From Methanomicrobia archaeon (GTDB lineage Archaea; Methanobacteriota_B; Thermococci; Methanofastidiosales; B48-G16): 19,634 nucleotides of DNA. The stretch covers positions 1 through 19,634 of the forward strand of contig JAGLWR010000003.1 of the NCBI GenBank assembly GCA_023133315.1, written 5' to 3'. Shown here piece after piece: positions 1 to 6,425 of this stretch. Every line of letters starts with the position of its first letter. Within the stretch, counting starts at the first letter, position 1. The position numbers and the translations under genes are program-made. Below the pieces are notes generated by a model, which worked only from the letters and a program-made list of their open reading frames with translations, had not been told where the DNA came from and did no database searches.

Positions 1-409
1 TCGCAGCCGTAATGCCTGCACATCTCGTCCCTGCATCAGCCTGGACTACCTCGATGTGGACCTCTATTACGGACTCGGGGAAAATTTCTGTGAGAACGAC
101 AGGCTCGAGAGCACATCTTGTGACCTTAGAGATTTCAACGCTTCTCCTGTCAGGTCCCGGCCTTTTTCTTTCATCCACAGAAAAAGAAGCCATGTTATAT
201 TTGCATTGTAAAATAGCTTTATCTGATCTTCTTAAAAACCTTGGAAACAGCTCCTTCGGACCATAAATTGCTGCATAGACTTTATTCATGCCCCATTCTA
301 CATATGCAGATCCATCCGCTCTCTTAAGCACACCTGCTTTTATTGTAATGTCTCTCAATTCATCCTTCTTTCTACCATCTATCCTTATTCCATCTTTAAT
401 GAGTTCCAT
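1..409 (-). CDS. rrp41: Exosome subunit Rrp41 (RNase PH family), partial, C-terminus off the left edge
   Basis: This is the catalytic RNase PH-type subunit of the archaeal exosome, the phosphorolytic 3'-5' RNA-degrading ring formed with Rrp42. Reading leftwards from 409 gives 136 residues of an expected ~240-250. The N-terminus has the family hallmark RIDGRKKDELR at residues 9-19, followed by a WGMNKVYAAIYGPKE stretch and by ERKRPGPDRR before the edge. The catalytic aspartates lie in the missing half. The start is fixed by an AAGGTGA ribosome site at 414-420 that overlaps the rrp4 stop; only 4 nt separate the two genes. It is the last gene in the window of the superoperon beginning with rpl15e; Rrp42 is expected just outside. 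Identification is firm. Confidence 0.95.
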   Translation of the reverse strand, partial: MELIKDGIRIDGRKKDELRDITIKAGVLKRADGSAYVEWGMNKVYAAIYGPKELFPRFLRRSDKAILQCKYNMASFSVDERKRPGPDRRSVEISKVTRCALEPVVLTEIFPESVIEVHIEVVQADAGTRCAGITAA

Positions 410-413
410 TAGA

Positions 414-1079
414 TCACCTTTTTTCCTCTAAAAACTTTGTTATCCTCTCTGTCAATCCAGATATATGACTCTCAATATTGATAATTTCTATAGCTTTAAG
501 AGCGAGATCCTCCATACGCTCATCATTTCCTTTGACCCAGATCGTTCCATTCTGCCCCACGTATACCTTACACTCCGTATATTTCTTTATAAGGGATATC
601 ATAGATCCCTTCTTTCCTATTACACGTGGTATCTTGGTAGAAGATATATGGATTAATCTCCCCCCATGAAGTTTTCCATAAGGTGGTTTTGCATTGAGAG
701 CAACAGAGCCCGAAACATTATAGACCTTTGCATATATTATATCTCCAACTGAAAAGAAGTTGGCTATTTCGGCATTCCGGTTCATAGTTGCATCTCTAAT
801 ATCTAAGATTCCTTTATGTGCAGAATTGATATCCAAGATCGCTTTTTTTAATGCAAGATCCTCTACCATCCCAATAACAGAATCCCCTCCTCTGGGGATG
901 TACTTCCCTTCTAAAGGAACTATCTTTATATAATCTTTTTCTGAATCTATGTATGCAACTCCCACTATCGTGGAGTAGATATTTTCACCATCTTTCTCGA
1001 TTCCAAACTGTGTACGAAAATTGCCAGTTGCAATAAGTTCTCCCGGAACTACAATCTCTTTATTTTTTACATGAATCAT
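414..1079 (-). CDS. rrp4: Exosome RNA-binding cap subunit Rrp4 (S1 + KH domains)
   Basis: Rrp4 forms the RNA-binding cap on the Rrp41/Rrp42 ring and feeds RNA into the central channel. The 221-residue length is usual. Order: an N-terminal domain (about 1-60, with VVPGELIATG), an S1 domain (about 62-135), then a KH domain whose GxxG loop appears as IGKKGSM at about residue 153. The start ATG at 1079 has GGAAGGG upstream and follows the SBDS stop by 2 nt. The rrp41 ribosome site is embedded in its 3' end, so the three genes are translationally linked. Nothing looks broken. Confidence 0.95.
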   Translation of the reverse strand: MIHVKNKEIVVPGELIATGNFRTQFGIEKDGENIYSTIVGVAYIDSEKDYIKIVPLEGKYIPRGGDSVIGMVEDLALKKAILDINSAHKGILDIRDATMNRNAEIANFFSVGDIIYAKVYNVSGSVALNAKPPYGKLHGGRLIHISSTKIPRVIGKKGSMISLIKKYTECKVYVGQNGTIWVKGNDERMEDLALKAIEIINIESHISGLTERITKFLEEKR

Positions 1080-1081
1080 AA

Positions 1082-1777
1082 TTATCCCTTCCTCTCCATG
1101 AGTTTCGTTTCTGCTTCTCCTTTCGTTAAAGAGTTTACATCCTCATAGAATGCACCCTGTAATCCTGCAGGAAGAGAGACAAGCAGATACAACATCCCAC
1201 TGGTTTTCCATTCCTTCTTTAAGATCTTGTATTTCTTTTTTAGAACTCCATATGTTTTTGGAGAATACTGTGCAGGAATTTTAACTGCTATCTCTCTTAA
1301 TTCAAATTTTATGGGTAAAACAGGTCTTATTTTTTTTAATATATCCTGCATCTGTTCCTGTGGTGACTTAGAAGGATCTATATGTACCTTGGCTTTTTCC
1401 AACGCATCTTCTATCCTTCTAGCAGGATGAGGATATCCTGTTCTTGGATCTGCCCCCTGTGAAAGTAGTGTTATTATGGCTTTTTTCTTTTCCTCTAGCA
1501 TCTTCTTCCTTTGCTCTGCTGTGTACAAAAATTCACCTTTTTTTAGGATCATTTTGGATATCTCTAAAACATCTGTGGTATGAAATATCTTTTTCAAAAC
1601 TTCTTCTGAAGCCTTTTCTCCTTTTCGAGCGTCTTTAAATATATAGTTTGTAACCAAAAAATCATCAGATTCTTTTCCCTGCTTAAACGCTAACGCTTTA
1701 TCAGGATCTATAAGAATCTCAAATCTTTCTCCCTGTGTTTTTAATCGCGCAACTGTCGCTTCATCTATAGTAACCAT
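1082..1777 (-). CDS. Ribosome maturation protein SBDS (Sdo1 homologue)
   Basis: This is the archaeal orthologue of the Shwachman-Bodian-Diamond syndrome protein. In eukaryotes SBDS releases the anti-association factor (eIF6) from new 60S subunits together with an EF2-like GTPase; the archaeal role is thought to be similar. It has 231 residues, the typical length. The N-terminal domain contains FEILIDPDKAL and the linker contains the conserved HPARRIEDALEKA stretch at about 116-128; the C-terminal ferredoxin-like domain ends near GAFYEDVNSL. GAAGGAG upstream serves the ATG at 1777. It lies 1 nt downstream of the TAA that ends the orphan 33-codon tail and 2 nt upstream of rrp4. Confidence 0.95.
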   Translation of the reverse strand: MVTIDEATVARLKTQGERFEILIDPDKALAFKQGKESDDFLVTNYIFKDARKGEKASEEVLKKIFHTTDVLEISKMILKKGEFLYTAEQRKKMLEEKKKAIITLLSQGADPRTGYPHPARRIEDALEKAKVHIDPSKSPQEQMQDILKKIRPVLPIKFELREIAVKIPAQYSPKTYGVLKKKYKILKKEWKTSGMLYLLVSLPAGLQGAFYEDVNSLTKGEAETKLMERKG

Positions 1778-1778
1778 C

Positions 1779-1880
1779 TTACTCTACTCCTTCACTAACC
1801 TTTTTTCCTGTGAGGATTCCAAAGAACTCAGGCTCGAACGTTCTGAGGGCAGTCTCATGTCTGCAGTCGGGACAATCCTT
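1779..1880 (-). pseudogene. Orphan 33-codon open tail between rnp2 and SBDS (CPDCRH motif), possible gene remnant
   Basis: Directly after the rnp2 TGA, in the same frame, reading stays open for 33 codons and ends at TAA 1 nt before the SBDS start. The stretch has no start codon of its own. It looks protein-like: KDCPDCRHE near its beginning (CxxC plus His, as in a zinc knuckle) and FEPEFFGILTGKKV in the middle. 39 of the 80 bases at 1801-1880 are G or C by hand count, richer than the flanking genes. The SBDS ribosome site is embedded in its end, as expected for the 3' end of an operon gene. It could be the tail of a deleted gene, an extension of Rnp2 cut off by a new stop, or a readthrough product. 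I do not recognise the family; it does not resemble the PsmA C-terminus. Confidence 0.4.
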
Positions 1881-2243
1881 TCATTGCACTTTATACCTAT
1901 CCTTATAGCTACCTTCTTCAAAGCTCCATTTCTCTAATCCTTTTATCGTACCTGAGACACCGAGAACTAATATTCCCTTATTCTCCTGCCTTATCAACGA
2001 AAGGACACATATAACCTTGTCAACACTTTGAGTATTGCATCTTACTATACCTATCCTCTTTTCTTCATCAATATGTATTGCCCATAATCTGAGGCTTGCA
2101 GCTCCGAGCTCACCTAAGAACTCCAGAGCTGAGTTCCATATTAACTTAACAATATCCTCTCTTTTAAACTTATCTCTCCACAGTGGTGTGAAGAGGATGT
2201 ACCTTTTCTTTTCTTTAGAACTTTTTTTACTTTTTAACTTCAT
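1881..2243 (-). CDS. rnp2: Ribonuclease P protein component 2 (Pop5/Rpp14 family)
   Basis: A protein subunit of archaeal RNase P that pairs with Rnp3 (Rpp30) and activates the catalytic core of the RNA, which matures tRNA 5' ends. The 120 residues fit the Pop5 family: a basic N-terminal tail, then RYILFTPLW, the helix-rich section around WNSALEFLGELGAASLRLW, and the strand GIVRCNTQSVDKV. The start at 2243 has GAAGGGAG upstream and overlaps the rnp3 3' end by 17 nt. The TGA stop is followed in frame by the orphan tail, so the natural C-terminus is open to question, although 120 residues is already a complete Pop5 domain. Confidence 0.92.
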   Translation of the reverse strand: MKLKSKKSSKEKKRYILFTPLWRDKFKREDIVKLIWNSALEFLGELGAASLRLWAIHIDEEKRIGIVRCNTQSVDKVICVLSLIRQENKGILVLGVSGTIKGLEKWSFEEGSYKDRYKVQ

Positions 2244-2802
2244 TTTCTCCCTTCTGAAGGATCATCTTCGGAATATTGTAAATTGCAGATTTAGCCTCGT
2301 AATACTCCAATCCGAGAATCTTTCCAAATGCTACGAGCGTCCTTGGTGATTTTACGGTATATTCATCTGTGGCCCCGGATGTTATTACGAGGTGTGTGTG
2401 GCACAATTTTGAGGTTCTTACCGTATTTTTAAGGGTTTCTATCAGTCGTGCCCGCTTGTATCCTCTTGTCTGAACGATAGCCTCTACATTGATCTCAAAA
2501 GCTATCCTGTTTTCTGAAGCTTTTTGAGCCGTTACATCGTCCATGGGATACGGTTTACTCATGACGTCCACTATTTTTTGCTGCACGATAGCTCTGTTCA
2601 ACGTGATATTCCCTCCTCTCACAAAAATTAACGCTGTCTTGTCCATTTTTCTTAAAACTTTCTTAATCTCAGCCGGGTCCTCAAGACACAACTCCACCGC
2701 TTCTCCTTTTTCTGGGGATGTTATTTTTTTAGGCGTGTAAACCGCTTCATACATCTCATGTGGGTGCCCTCTCAGATCAATAGCCGAGTATTTTTTGAGC
2801 AT
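2227..2802 (-). CDS. rnp3: Ribonuclease P protein component 3 (Rpp30 family)
   Basis: The Rpp30-type TIM-barrel subunit of RNase P, partner of Rnp2. Family features are the motif EINVEAIVQTRGYKRAR at about 112-128, then LVITSGATDEY and SPRTLVAFGKILGL in the C-terminal half, ending in the usual helix. I choose the ATG at 2802 (191 residues) over the TTG at 2808. It overlaps the end of the DUF54 gene by 26 nt. At 191 residues it is somewhat shorter than the 205-240 that I recall as usual, the difference lying in the first strands of the barrel. It is co-transcribed with rnp2, with a 17-nt overlap, so the heterodimer partners are likely made together. Confidence 0.92.
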   Translation of the reverse strand: MLKKYSAIDLRGHPHEMYEAVYTPKKITSPEKGEAVELCLEDPAEIKKVLRKMDKTALIFVRGGNITLNRAIVQQKIVDVMSKPYPMDDVTAQKASENRIAFEINVEAIVQTRGYKRARLIETLKNTVRTSKLCHTHLVITSGATDEYTVKSPRTLVAFGKILGLEYYEAKSAIYNIPKMILQKGENEVKK

Positions 2803-3181
2803 TTTCAATCACTTTTTCCCTTCGTAACGGGTAGGATACGATCTTTATTGTTATATGAACGTCTCCTCCATCGTCCACAACAAAATCCCCAGAGTATAAA
2901 CTCTGTTTATCGAGTCTCAGATAAAATCTGCCTTTTTCGTCTATCCGCTTTTCAAGAGGCTCTAAAATGTTCCTGTCTATCCTATTAAAAAAAGTTAGAA
3001 AATTATCTATTTCTTTCTTTTTTGTGATTTCTGTTCTGTATATTTTTATGGGATTTCCATAATGCCCAAGAACGTTCTCTTTTTCGAACTTTGCATCTAT
3101 AAGATTTTCTAACGCTTCTAAAACCTTTTTCTCATCCTCAGTGGCCTGACAGAAACTCTCTATCTCAATCCTTTTGATCAT
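2777..3181 (-). CDS. DUF54 / COG1325 RNA-binding protein, predicted exosome-associated
   Basis: A 134-residue protein of the archaeal DUF54 family, related in fold to ribosomal protein L5-like RNA-binding domains and long predicted to work with the exosome because of its gene neighbourhood. Visible features are an N-terminal strand (IKRIEIESFCQATED), the YGNPIKIYRTEITKKKEID segment, and RFYLRLDKQSLYSGDF, typical of the family. The ATG at 3181 follows the rpl15e stop by 3 nt, with GGAGAGG inside the rpl15e end as ribosome site. Function is known only by context. Confidence is high in the family and low in the role. Confidence 0.88.
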   Translation of the reverse strand: MIKRIEIESFCQATEDEKKVLEALENLIDAKFEKENVLGHYGNPIKIYRTEITKKKEIDNFLTFFNRIDRNILEPLEKRIDEKGRFYLRLDKQSLYSGDFVVDDGGDVHITIKIVSYPLRREKVIENAQKILGY

Positions 3182-3184
3182 TTT

Positions 3185-3766
3185 TTACGTGCCTCTCCTC
3201 ATGTGCGCAGAAAGACTTGGTCTTAATTTCTCTGCACCCTTTCCCTTATTCAAAAGGCCTCTCGATCGTTTTCCTGCAGAGGTAAGCCCCCTGTGAACCC
3301 TTCCTTTATGGTGTTTTTCACAGATCCAGTTGATTCTCGAATCATTCTTTATCTGGGGATGGTGCGGATCAACTAAAATGACCTCAAAATACTTATCTTT
3401 TCCTGTTTCGCCTACCCAGTATGAGTTTAAAACTTCTAGATTAGGATATTTCCTTGCCACCCGCTCTTCTGCTATCCATTGAAGACTCTTCTTCGCCGTA
3501 ATCTTTTTAACACCCATCCTCTTCGGGCGTCTCCCTCCTTTAAATCGCGGTTTGCTTCTTCCCCCTCGTTTAATCCTAACTCTTACAATAACATATCCTT
3601 TTTTAGCTTTATATCCCAGTTGTCGTGCCCTGTCAATCCTCGTCGGTCTCTCCACCCTCACAAACACTTCTTCCTTGTTCCACCGTATTATCCTCTCTTT
3701 ATAGATATCTTTTATGTTCTTTTCCGGATTTTTCCAAGCTTCGCCTACATATTTATAAAAACTCAT
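3185..3766 (-). CDS. rpl15e: 50S ribosomal protein L15e
   Basis: Ribosomal protein L15e of the large subunit, which binds 23S rRNA. The start at ATG 3766 gives 193 residues, the family length, beginning MSFYKYVGEAW; it has an AAGGAGGAGAT ribosome site. A longer reading from an upstream ATG would add 12 residues and is not supported. Typical features are VRVERPTRIDRARQLGYKAK near residue 40, the basic GGRSKPRFKGGRRPKRMG stretch, a DPHHPQIKND motif, and the basic C-terminal tail with SAGKRSRGLLNKGKG. It is the first gene of the superoperon. A TATA-like element lies about 70 nt upstream. Confidence 0.97.
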   Translation of the reverse strand: MSFYKYVGEAWKNPEKNIKDIYKERIIRWNKEEVFVRVERPTRIDRARQLGYKAKKGYVIVRVRIKRGGRSKPRFKGGRRPKRMGVKKITAKKSLQWIAEERVARKYPNLEVLNSYWVGETGKDKYFEVILVDPHHPQIKNDSRINWICEKHHKGRVHRGLTSAGKRSRGLLNKGKGAEKLRPSLSAHMRRGT

Positions 3767-3835
3767 CGTATCTCCTCCTTGTAATTCAGCTTTTCGCCAC
3801 ATTTTGCGGAGTTTCTGATTACTGTATAACGAGAG

Positions 3836-3846
3836 CTTTTTAAAGG
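3836..3846 (-). promoter_or_regulatory. Probable promoter of the rpl15e-rrp41 superoperon
   Basis: On the minus strand the sequence AAAACCTTTAAAAAGC contains a TATA-like core (CTTTAAAAAG). Initiation about 25 nt downstream would give a leader of about 50 nt before the rpl15e ATG. It lies between the T-rich tract after the DUF1508 gene and rpl15e, where an operon promoter is expected. No operator-like repeat is visible. Confidence 0.5.
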
Positions 3847-3888
3847 TTTTGGTTGTTGGACACTAGATGCAGACATGAAAAAGTTTAT

Positions 3889-3906
3889 CGAAAAAGAAAA
3901 AAAGAA
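3889..3906 (-). terminator. Poly-T terminator of the DUF1508 gene
   Basis: Immediately after the TAA of the DUF1508 gene the minus strand reads TTCTTTTTTTCTTTTTC. Such U-tracts without a strong hairpin are the usual archaeal termination signal. It separates this gene from the promoter of the superoperon. Confidence 0.55.
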
Positions 3907-4089
3907 TTAGTCTACTTCCTCTATTTCAGCTATCGGAGCGTTCTTTTTAACGCTCTCGATTCCATTCATGCATGCAGCCTTTGTGGTGTACCCTTCACCT
4001 ACTGCGATCACTTCCCCGTTTGGAGCTTTGAGTCTGAACCTGAACTCTCCTTTGTTGTCCCTGTATATTTCAAATTTTGGATCTGCCAT
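3907..4089 (-). CDS. DUF1508 (YegP-like) small protein
   Basis: A 60-residue single-domain protein of the DUF1508/YegP family. It shows the family pattern FEIYRDNKGEFRFRLKAPNGEVIAVGEGYTTKAACMNGIESVKKNAP in order: a FEIY strand, FRFRLKA, the NGE turn, GEGY, then a helix with GIESVKKNA. The family makes a small beta-sheet dimer; its biochemical role is not established. The ATG at 4089 has GGTGATAAA ahead of it at the spacing used by other genes here; a GTG 9 nt upstream is less likely. It stands alone, divergent from the winged-helix gene at 4185, with a T-tract behind it. Confidence 0.9.
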   Translation of the reverse strand: MADPKFEIYRDNKGEFRFRLKAPNGEVIAVGEGYTTKAACMNGIESVKKNAPIAEIEEVD

Positions 4090-4124
4090 TTTTATCACCT
4101 TTCATGGCTATAATAATCGATGAG

Positions 4125-4133
4125 TATTTAAAA
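4125..4133 (-). promoter_or_regulatory. TATA element for the DUF1508 gene
   Basis: The minus strand reads GATAATTTTAAATACTC, an archaeal TATA-like element, about 36 nt upstream of the ATG. Initiation near 4104 would leave a leader of about 15 nt holding the GGTGAT ribosome site. Confidence 0.5.
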
Positions 4134-4153
4134 TTATCGAATTGTCTCAAAAA

Positions 4154-4163
4154 CTTTAATAAG
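4154..4163 (+). promoter_or_regulatory. TATA element for the winged-helix/methyltransferase operon; leaderless start likely
   Basis: CAAAAACTTTAATAAG contains a BRE/TATA-like element. The ATG at 4185 lies about 25-27 nt from its centre, so transcription would begin at or next to the start codon. No ribosome site precedes that ATG, which agrees with a leaderless mRNA. It is back to back with the DUF1508 promoter, within about 95 nt. Confidence 0.5.
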
Positions 4164-4184
4164 TTTGAAGCAGTAAAATAGATA

Positions 4185-4649
4185 ATGAAAGAAGAGCACG
4201 TACCATATATAATCTTTTTACCACCGAGGCATAACGATCAAATAGTTCTTTTAACCTCAGTTTTCGGGTCTAAAATAAAACTGGAGATTCTAAATGAATT
4301 CTGTTTTAAAGAAGAGACATACCAGAAAGATCTAATTGAAAAATTTCCATATTCCAACAAGACACTGATAACGCATCTGAAAGAATTAGTAACGCTGAAA
4401 ATTTTAAATGAAAAAATGGTGAAAAAGGAAGGCAAGTGGCTGAAAATGTTCAACGTCAATGACTCTATGAGATGGCTTGTGCTACTTCTCAGAGATCCTG
4501 ACACCATACCAAGGGAGGAAATGAAAAAAATAATCACCAGATTCTTAAATGATTATGTCAAAAGTATTTTAAAGATATCAGAACATTATGGCATGGACAA
4601 GAAAGAAATTCAACGTTTCCTGAGTGATATATATGAAGATTCCCGCTAA
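4185..4649 (+). CDS. Winged-helix transcription regulator (ArsR-like fold)
   Basis: A 154-residue protein with a winged helix-turn-helix at about residues 25-85: LTSVFGSKIKLEILNEF (helix 1), TYQKDLIEKF (helix 2), YSNKTLITHLKELVTLKIL (recognition helix), then a KMVKKEGKWLKMF wing and NVNDSMRWL. The C-terminal helical half (about 100-154) probably dimerises. No cysteine metal site of classical ArsR type is seen. The gene opens a three-gene operon and overlaps the next by 17 nt. It probably regulates its own operon, but no clear palindrome is visible in the short divergent region. Ligand unknown. Confidence 0.8.
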   Translation: MKEEHVPYIIFLPPRHNDQIVLLTSVFGSKIKLEILNEFCFKEETYQKDLIEKFPYSNKTLITHLKELVTLKILNEKMVKKEGKWLKMFNVNDSMRWLVLLLRDPDTIPREEMKKIITRFLNDYVKSILKISEHYGMDKKEIQRFLSDIYEDSR

Positions 4650-5793
4650 AAAAACTGCTTTAAAATCCTGTTTCAATATCTTCAAAGATAAAAACGGATA
4701 TGCCAAACTGACGGATCAAACATCACAATCCACCTTATTTTTCAGAAACGGGAGTTTGAGTTTGGTATTTTACAGAATGATCGACAGCTATGACTACAGG
4801 ATAGGTAACGAAGCTGTAGAAAACTTAAAGAGAGGAATGTTTTTTGATTGTGTCGCCTATTTCACGGATGAAGATTTTGTCTCTGAGATGGAGGAATACT
4901 ATCCAGAAGCGTTTGTTGATATAGAAGACACAATAAAATATCCAAAAGAAGAAAAAATGGATGAGGTGCTTACGGATCTAGAGGAAAAAGAGAACGTTAA
5001 AACAGAGTTGATGAATTTTCTGGAAGGGTTTATTTTTGAACACTCGAATGATCTAGAATATATAACCGAAGACGAAATAAAAACGAGATTAGACGAGCAT
5101 TTAAATTCCACATTTCCAGGCCTGACAATAAATGAGGGAATCTATGATATTGCAAACGAAATAGTTGAGGATCTTCCAAAAAGAGATGTAAAAAAAGATT
5201 TTGAAGATAAACTTTCTGAAGCCATAAAAATAGAAGAAGATATAGATGAAAATCTAAAAGAAGAAATGACCTCTATTGTGAGTGATGTGGCTACAGATTA
5301 CATTAAAGATATAAAAGAGCCAATAGAAGCCAAAAAACAGATAAAAGAAAAGAGTATAGAGTATTTTTCAGAAGTTATCAGTAATCATTTGGCAGAAGCC
5401 AAGAGATTATCTCCTTTTGAAAGGAGCATCTATCTAAAAGAACTCGTACTCGCAAAGCCCGTGGGAGATATAGAAGCAAGAATAAAACGGCATCTGGAGA
5501 TCCTGAGAAAGATATTCATAAAAAAGCTTGACCTTATCAAACGATGTCATCTCTGCGGAAAACAGATAGAAGATGGTTTCATATGTAAAGATTGTAAAAT
5601 GGAGTATAAAGAATATAGATCAAAGAAGCGTAAGCTAAGAGATCTGATAGAAAAAGTAGAGAGATTGTATGTACATGGAGAGATCGATGAAGATGAGTAC
5701 ATATACCTCATTGAATCTACAAGGGAGAAACTCGTTCTTCTGCAGAAATCAGAGAAAAAATTCGTGAGTTTAAAAGAGTATGTGAATCTATGA
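4633..5793 (+). CDS. Unknown acidic helical protein with C-terminal four-cysteine zinc site
   Basis: I do not recognise this protein of 386 residues (from ATG 4633; a GTG 9 nt upstream is possible). The N-terminal ~100 residues look like a compact alpha/beta domain (YAKLTDQTSQSTLFF, then GSLSLVFYR), vaguely reminiscent of archaeal DUF2226/DUF4388 domains, which is only an impression. Residues ~100-300 are very acidic and helical, probably coiled coil. Cysteines at 305, 308, 318 and 321 (CHLC...CKDC) form a likely zinc ribbon, followed by a basic KKRKLRDLIEKV coiled coil and a GEIDEDEYIYLIE segment resembling a short SHOCT-like tail. It overlaps the regulator by 17 nt and the methyltransferase by 4 nt. 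No membrane segments. Confidence 0.75.
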   Translation: MKIPAKKTALKSCFNIFKDKNGYAKLTDQTSQSTLFFRNGSLSLVFYRMIDSYDYRIGNEAVENLKRGMFFDCVAYFTDEDFVSEMEEYYPEAFVDIEDTIKYPKEEKMDEVLTDLEEKENVKTELMNFLEGFIFEHSNDLEYITEDEIKTRLDEHLNSTFPGLTINEGIYDIANEIVEDLPKRDVKKDFEDKLSEAIKIEEDIDENLKEEMTSIVSDVATDYIKDIKEPIEAKKQIKEKSIEYFSEVISNHLAEAKRLSPFERSIYLKELVLAKPVGDIEARIKRHLEILRKIFIKKLDLIKRCHLCGKQIEDGFICKDCKMEYKEYRSKKRKLRDLIEKVERLYVHGEIDEDEYIYLIESTREKLVLLQKSEKKFVSLKEYVNL

Positions 5794-6425
5794 GAGGAAA
5801 GTTCTATGATCTTCTTGCAGAAGTGTATGAGGAGAAGTATTCTGACAGTCTAAACAAAAGAATGAGAATTGAAGAGAAAAAACTGCTTCTGAGATGTTTA
5901 AAATCGGGAAACGTTTTGGATGTGGGGTGCGGACTTGGGTATCATTCAAAATTTTTACGCAACCATAATTTTGAGGTCTATGGCATAGATATATCAAAAA
6001 ACATGATTGTTAAAGGTAAGGTACGCAACGGCATCGTTGCCGAAGCCGCAAAGCTTCCAGTTAAATCACATTTTTTTGATAACGTTATCTCTATTTTCGG
6101 AGCTTTAAATCACTCCAATATCATATTATTCTCAAAAGAGCTTGAAAGAATTTTAAAATGTGAAGGAACATTTTTGATAACTGTGGCCAACGCTCTGTGC
6201 TTTAAAAGACTATTAAAGTTAGGATTAAAGAGAAAAGGGAGAGTAAAAATGAGAATTAAAGGCAAAACGTATTCTACGAAACTCAGGTATTATACTCCCA
6301 ATGATTTGAGAGAATCTTTTAGAAATTTCGATATAAAACTGGGCAGTTTATACCCCAGATCTATATTTCTACCATTTTTACGGAGCTTTGGATATTATTT
6401 AGTTCTGTATGGAAAAAAAATTTAA
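5790..6425 (+). CDS. Class I SAM-dependent methyltransferase
   Basis: A 211-residue Rossmann-fold methyltransferase. Motif I is VLDVGCGLGYH at residues 42-52; motif II is VYGIDISKNMI at 63-73, whose Asp should bind the SAM ribose; motif IV/post-I is NVISIFGALNH at about 100-110; LERILKCEGTFLITVA follows as the usual strand 5. The C-terminal part is basic (RKGRVKMRIKGKTY), which could suit an RNA or protein substrate, but the substrate cannot be read. It overlaps the upstream gene by ATGA, so the two are translationally coupled. Its stop shares bases with the convergent trpS stop. Confidence 0.88.
   Translation: MRGKFYDLLAEVYEEKYSDSLNKRMRIEEKKLLLRCLKSGNVLDVGCGLGYHSKFLRNHNFEVYGIDISKNMIVKGKVRNGIVAEAAKLPVKSHFFDNVISIFGALNHSNIILFSKELERILKCEGTFLITVANALCFKRLLKLGLKRKGRVKMRIKGKTYSTKLRYYTPNDLRESFRNFDIKLGSLYPRSIFLPFLRSFGYYLVLYGKKI

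Noticed and set aside
12..266. 84-codon plus-strand frame at the left edge
   Set aside because: It is antisense to rrp41, whose protein sequence is clear on the minus strand; no ribosome site.
1881..1883. UGA as selenocysteine in Rnp2
   Set aside because: No SECIS-like element could be identified by eye, and 120 residues already make a full Pop5 domain; kept only as one option for the tail.
3479..3843. Plus-strand frames opposite rpl15e
   Set aside because: Shadow of a well-conserved ribosomal protein gene.
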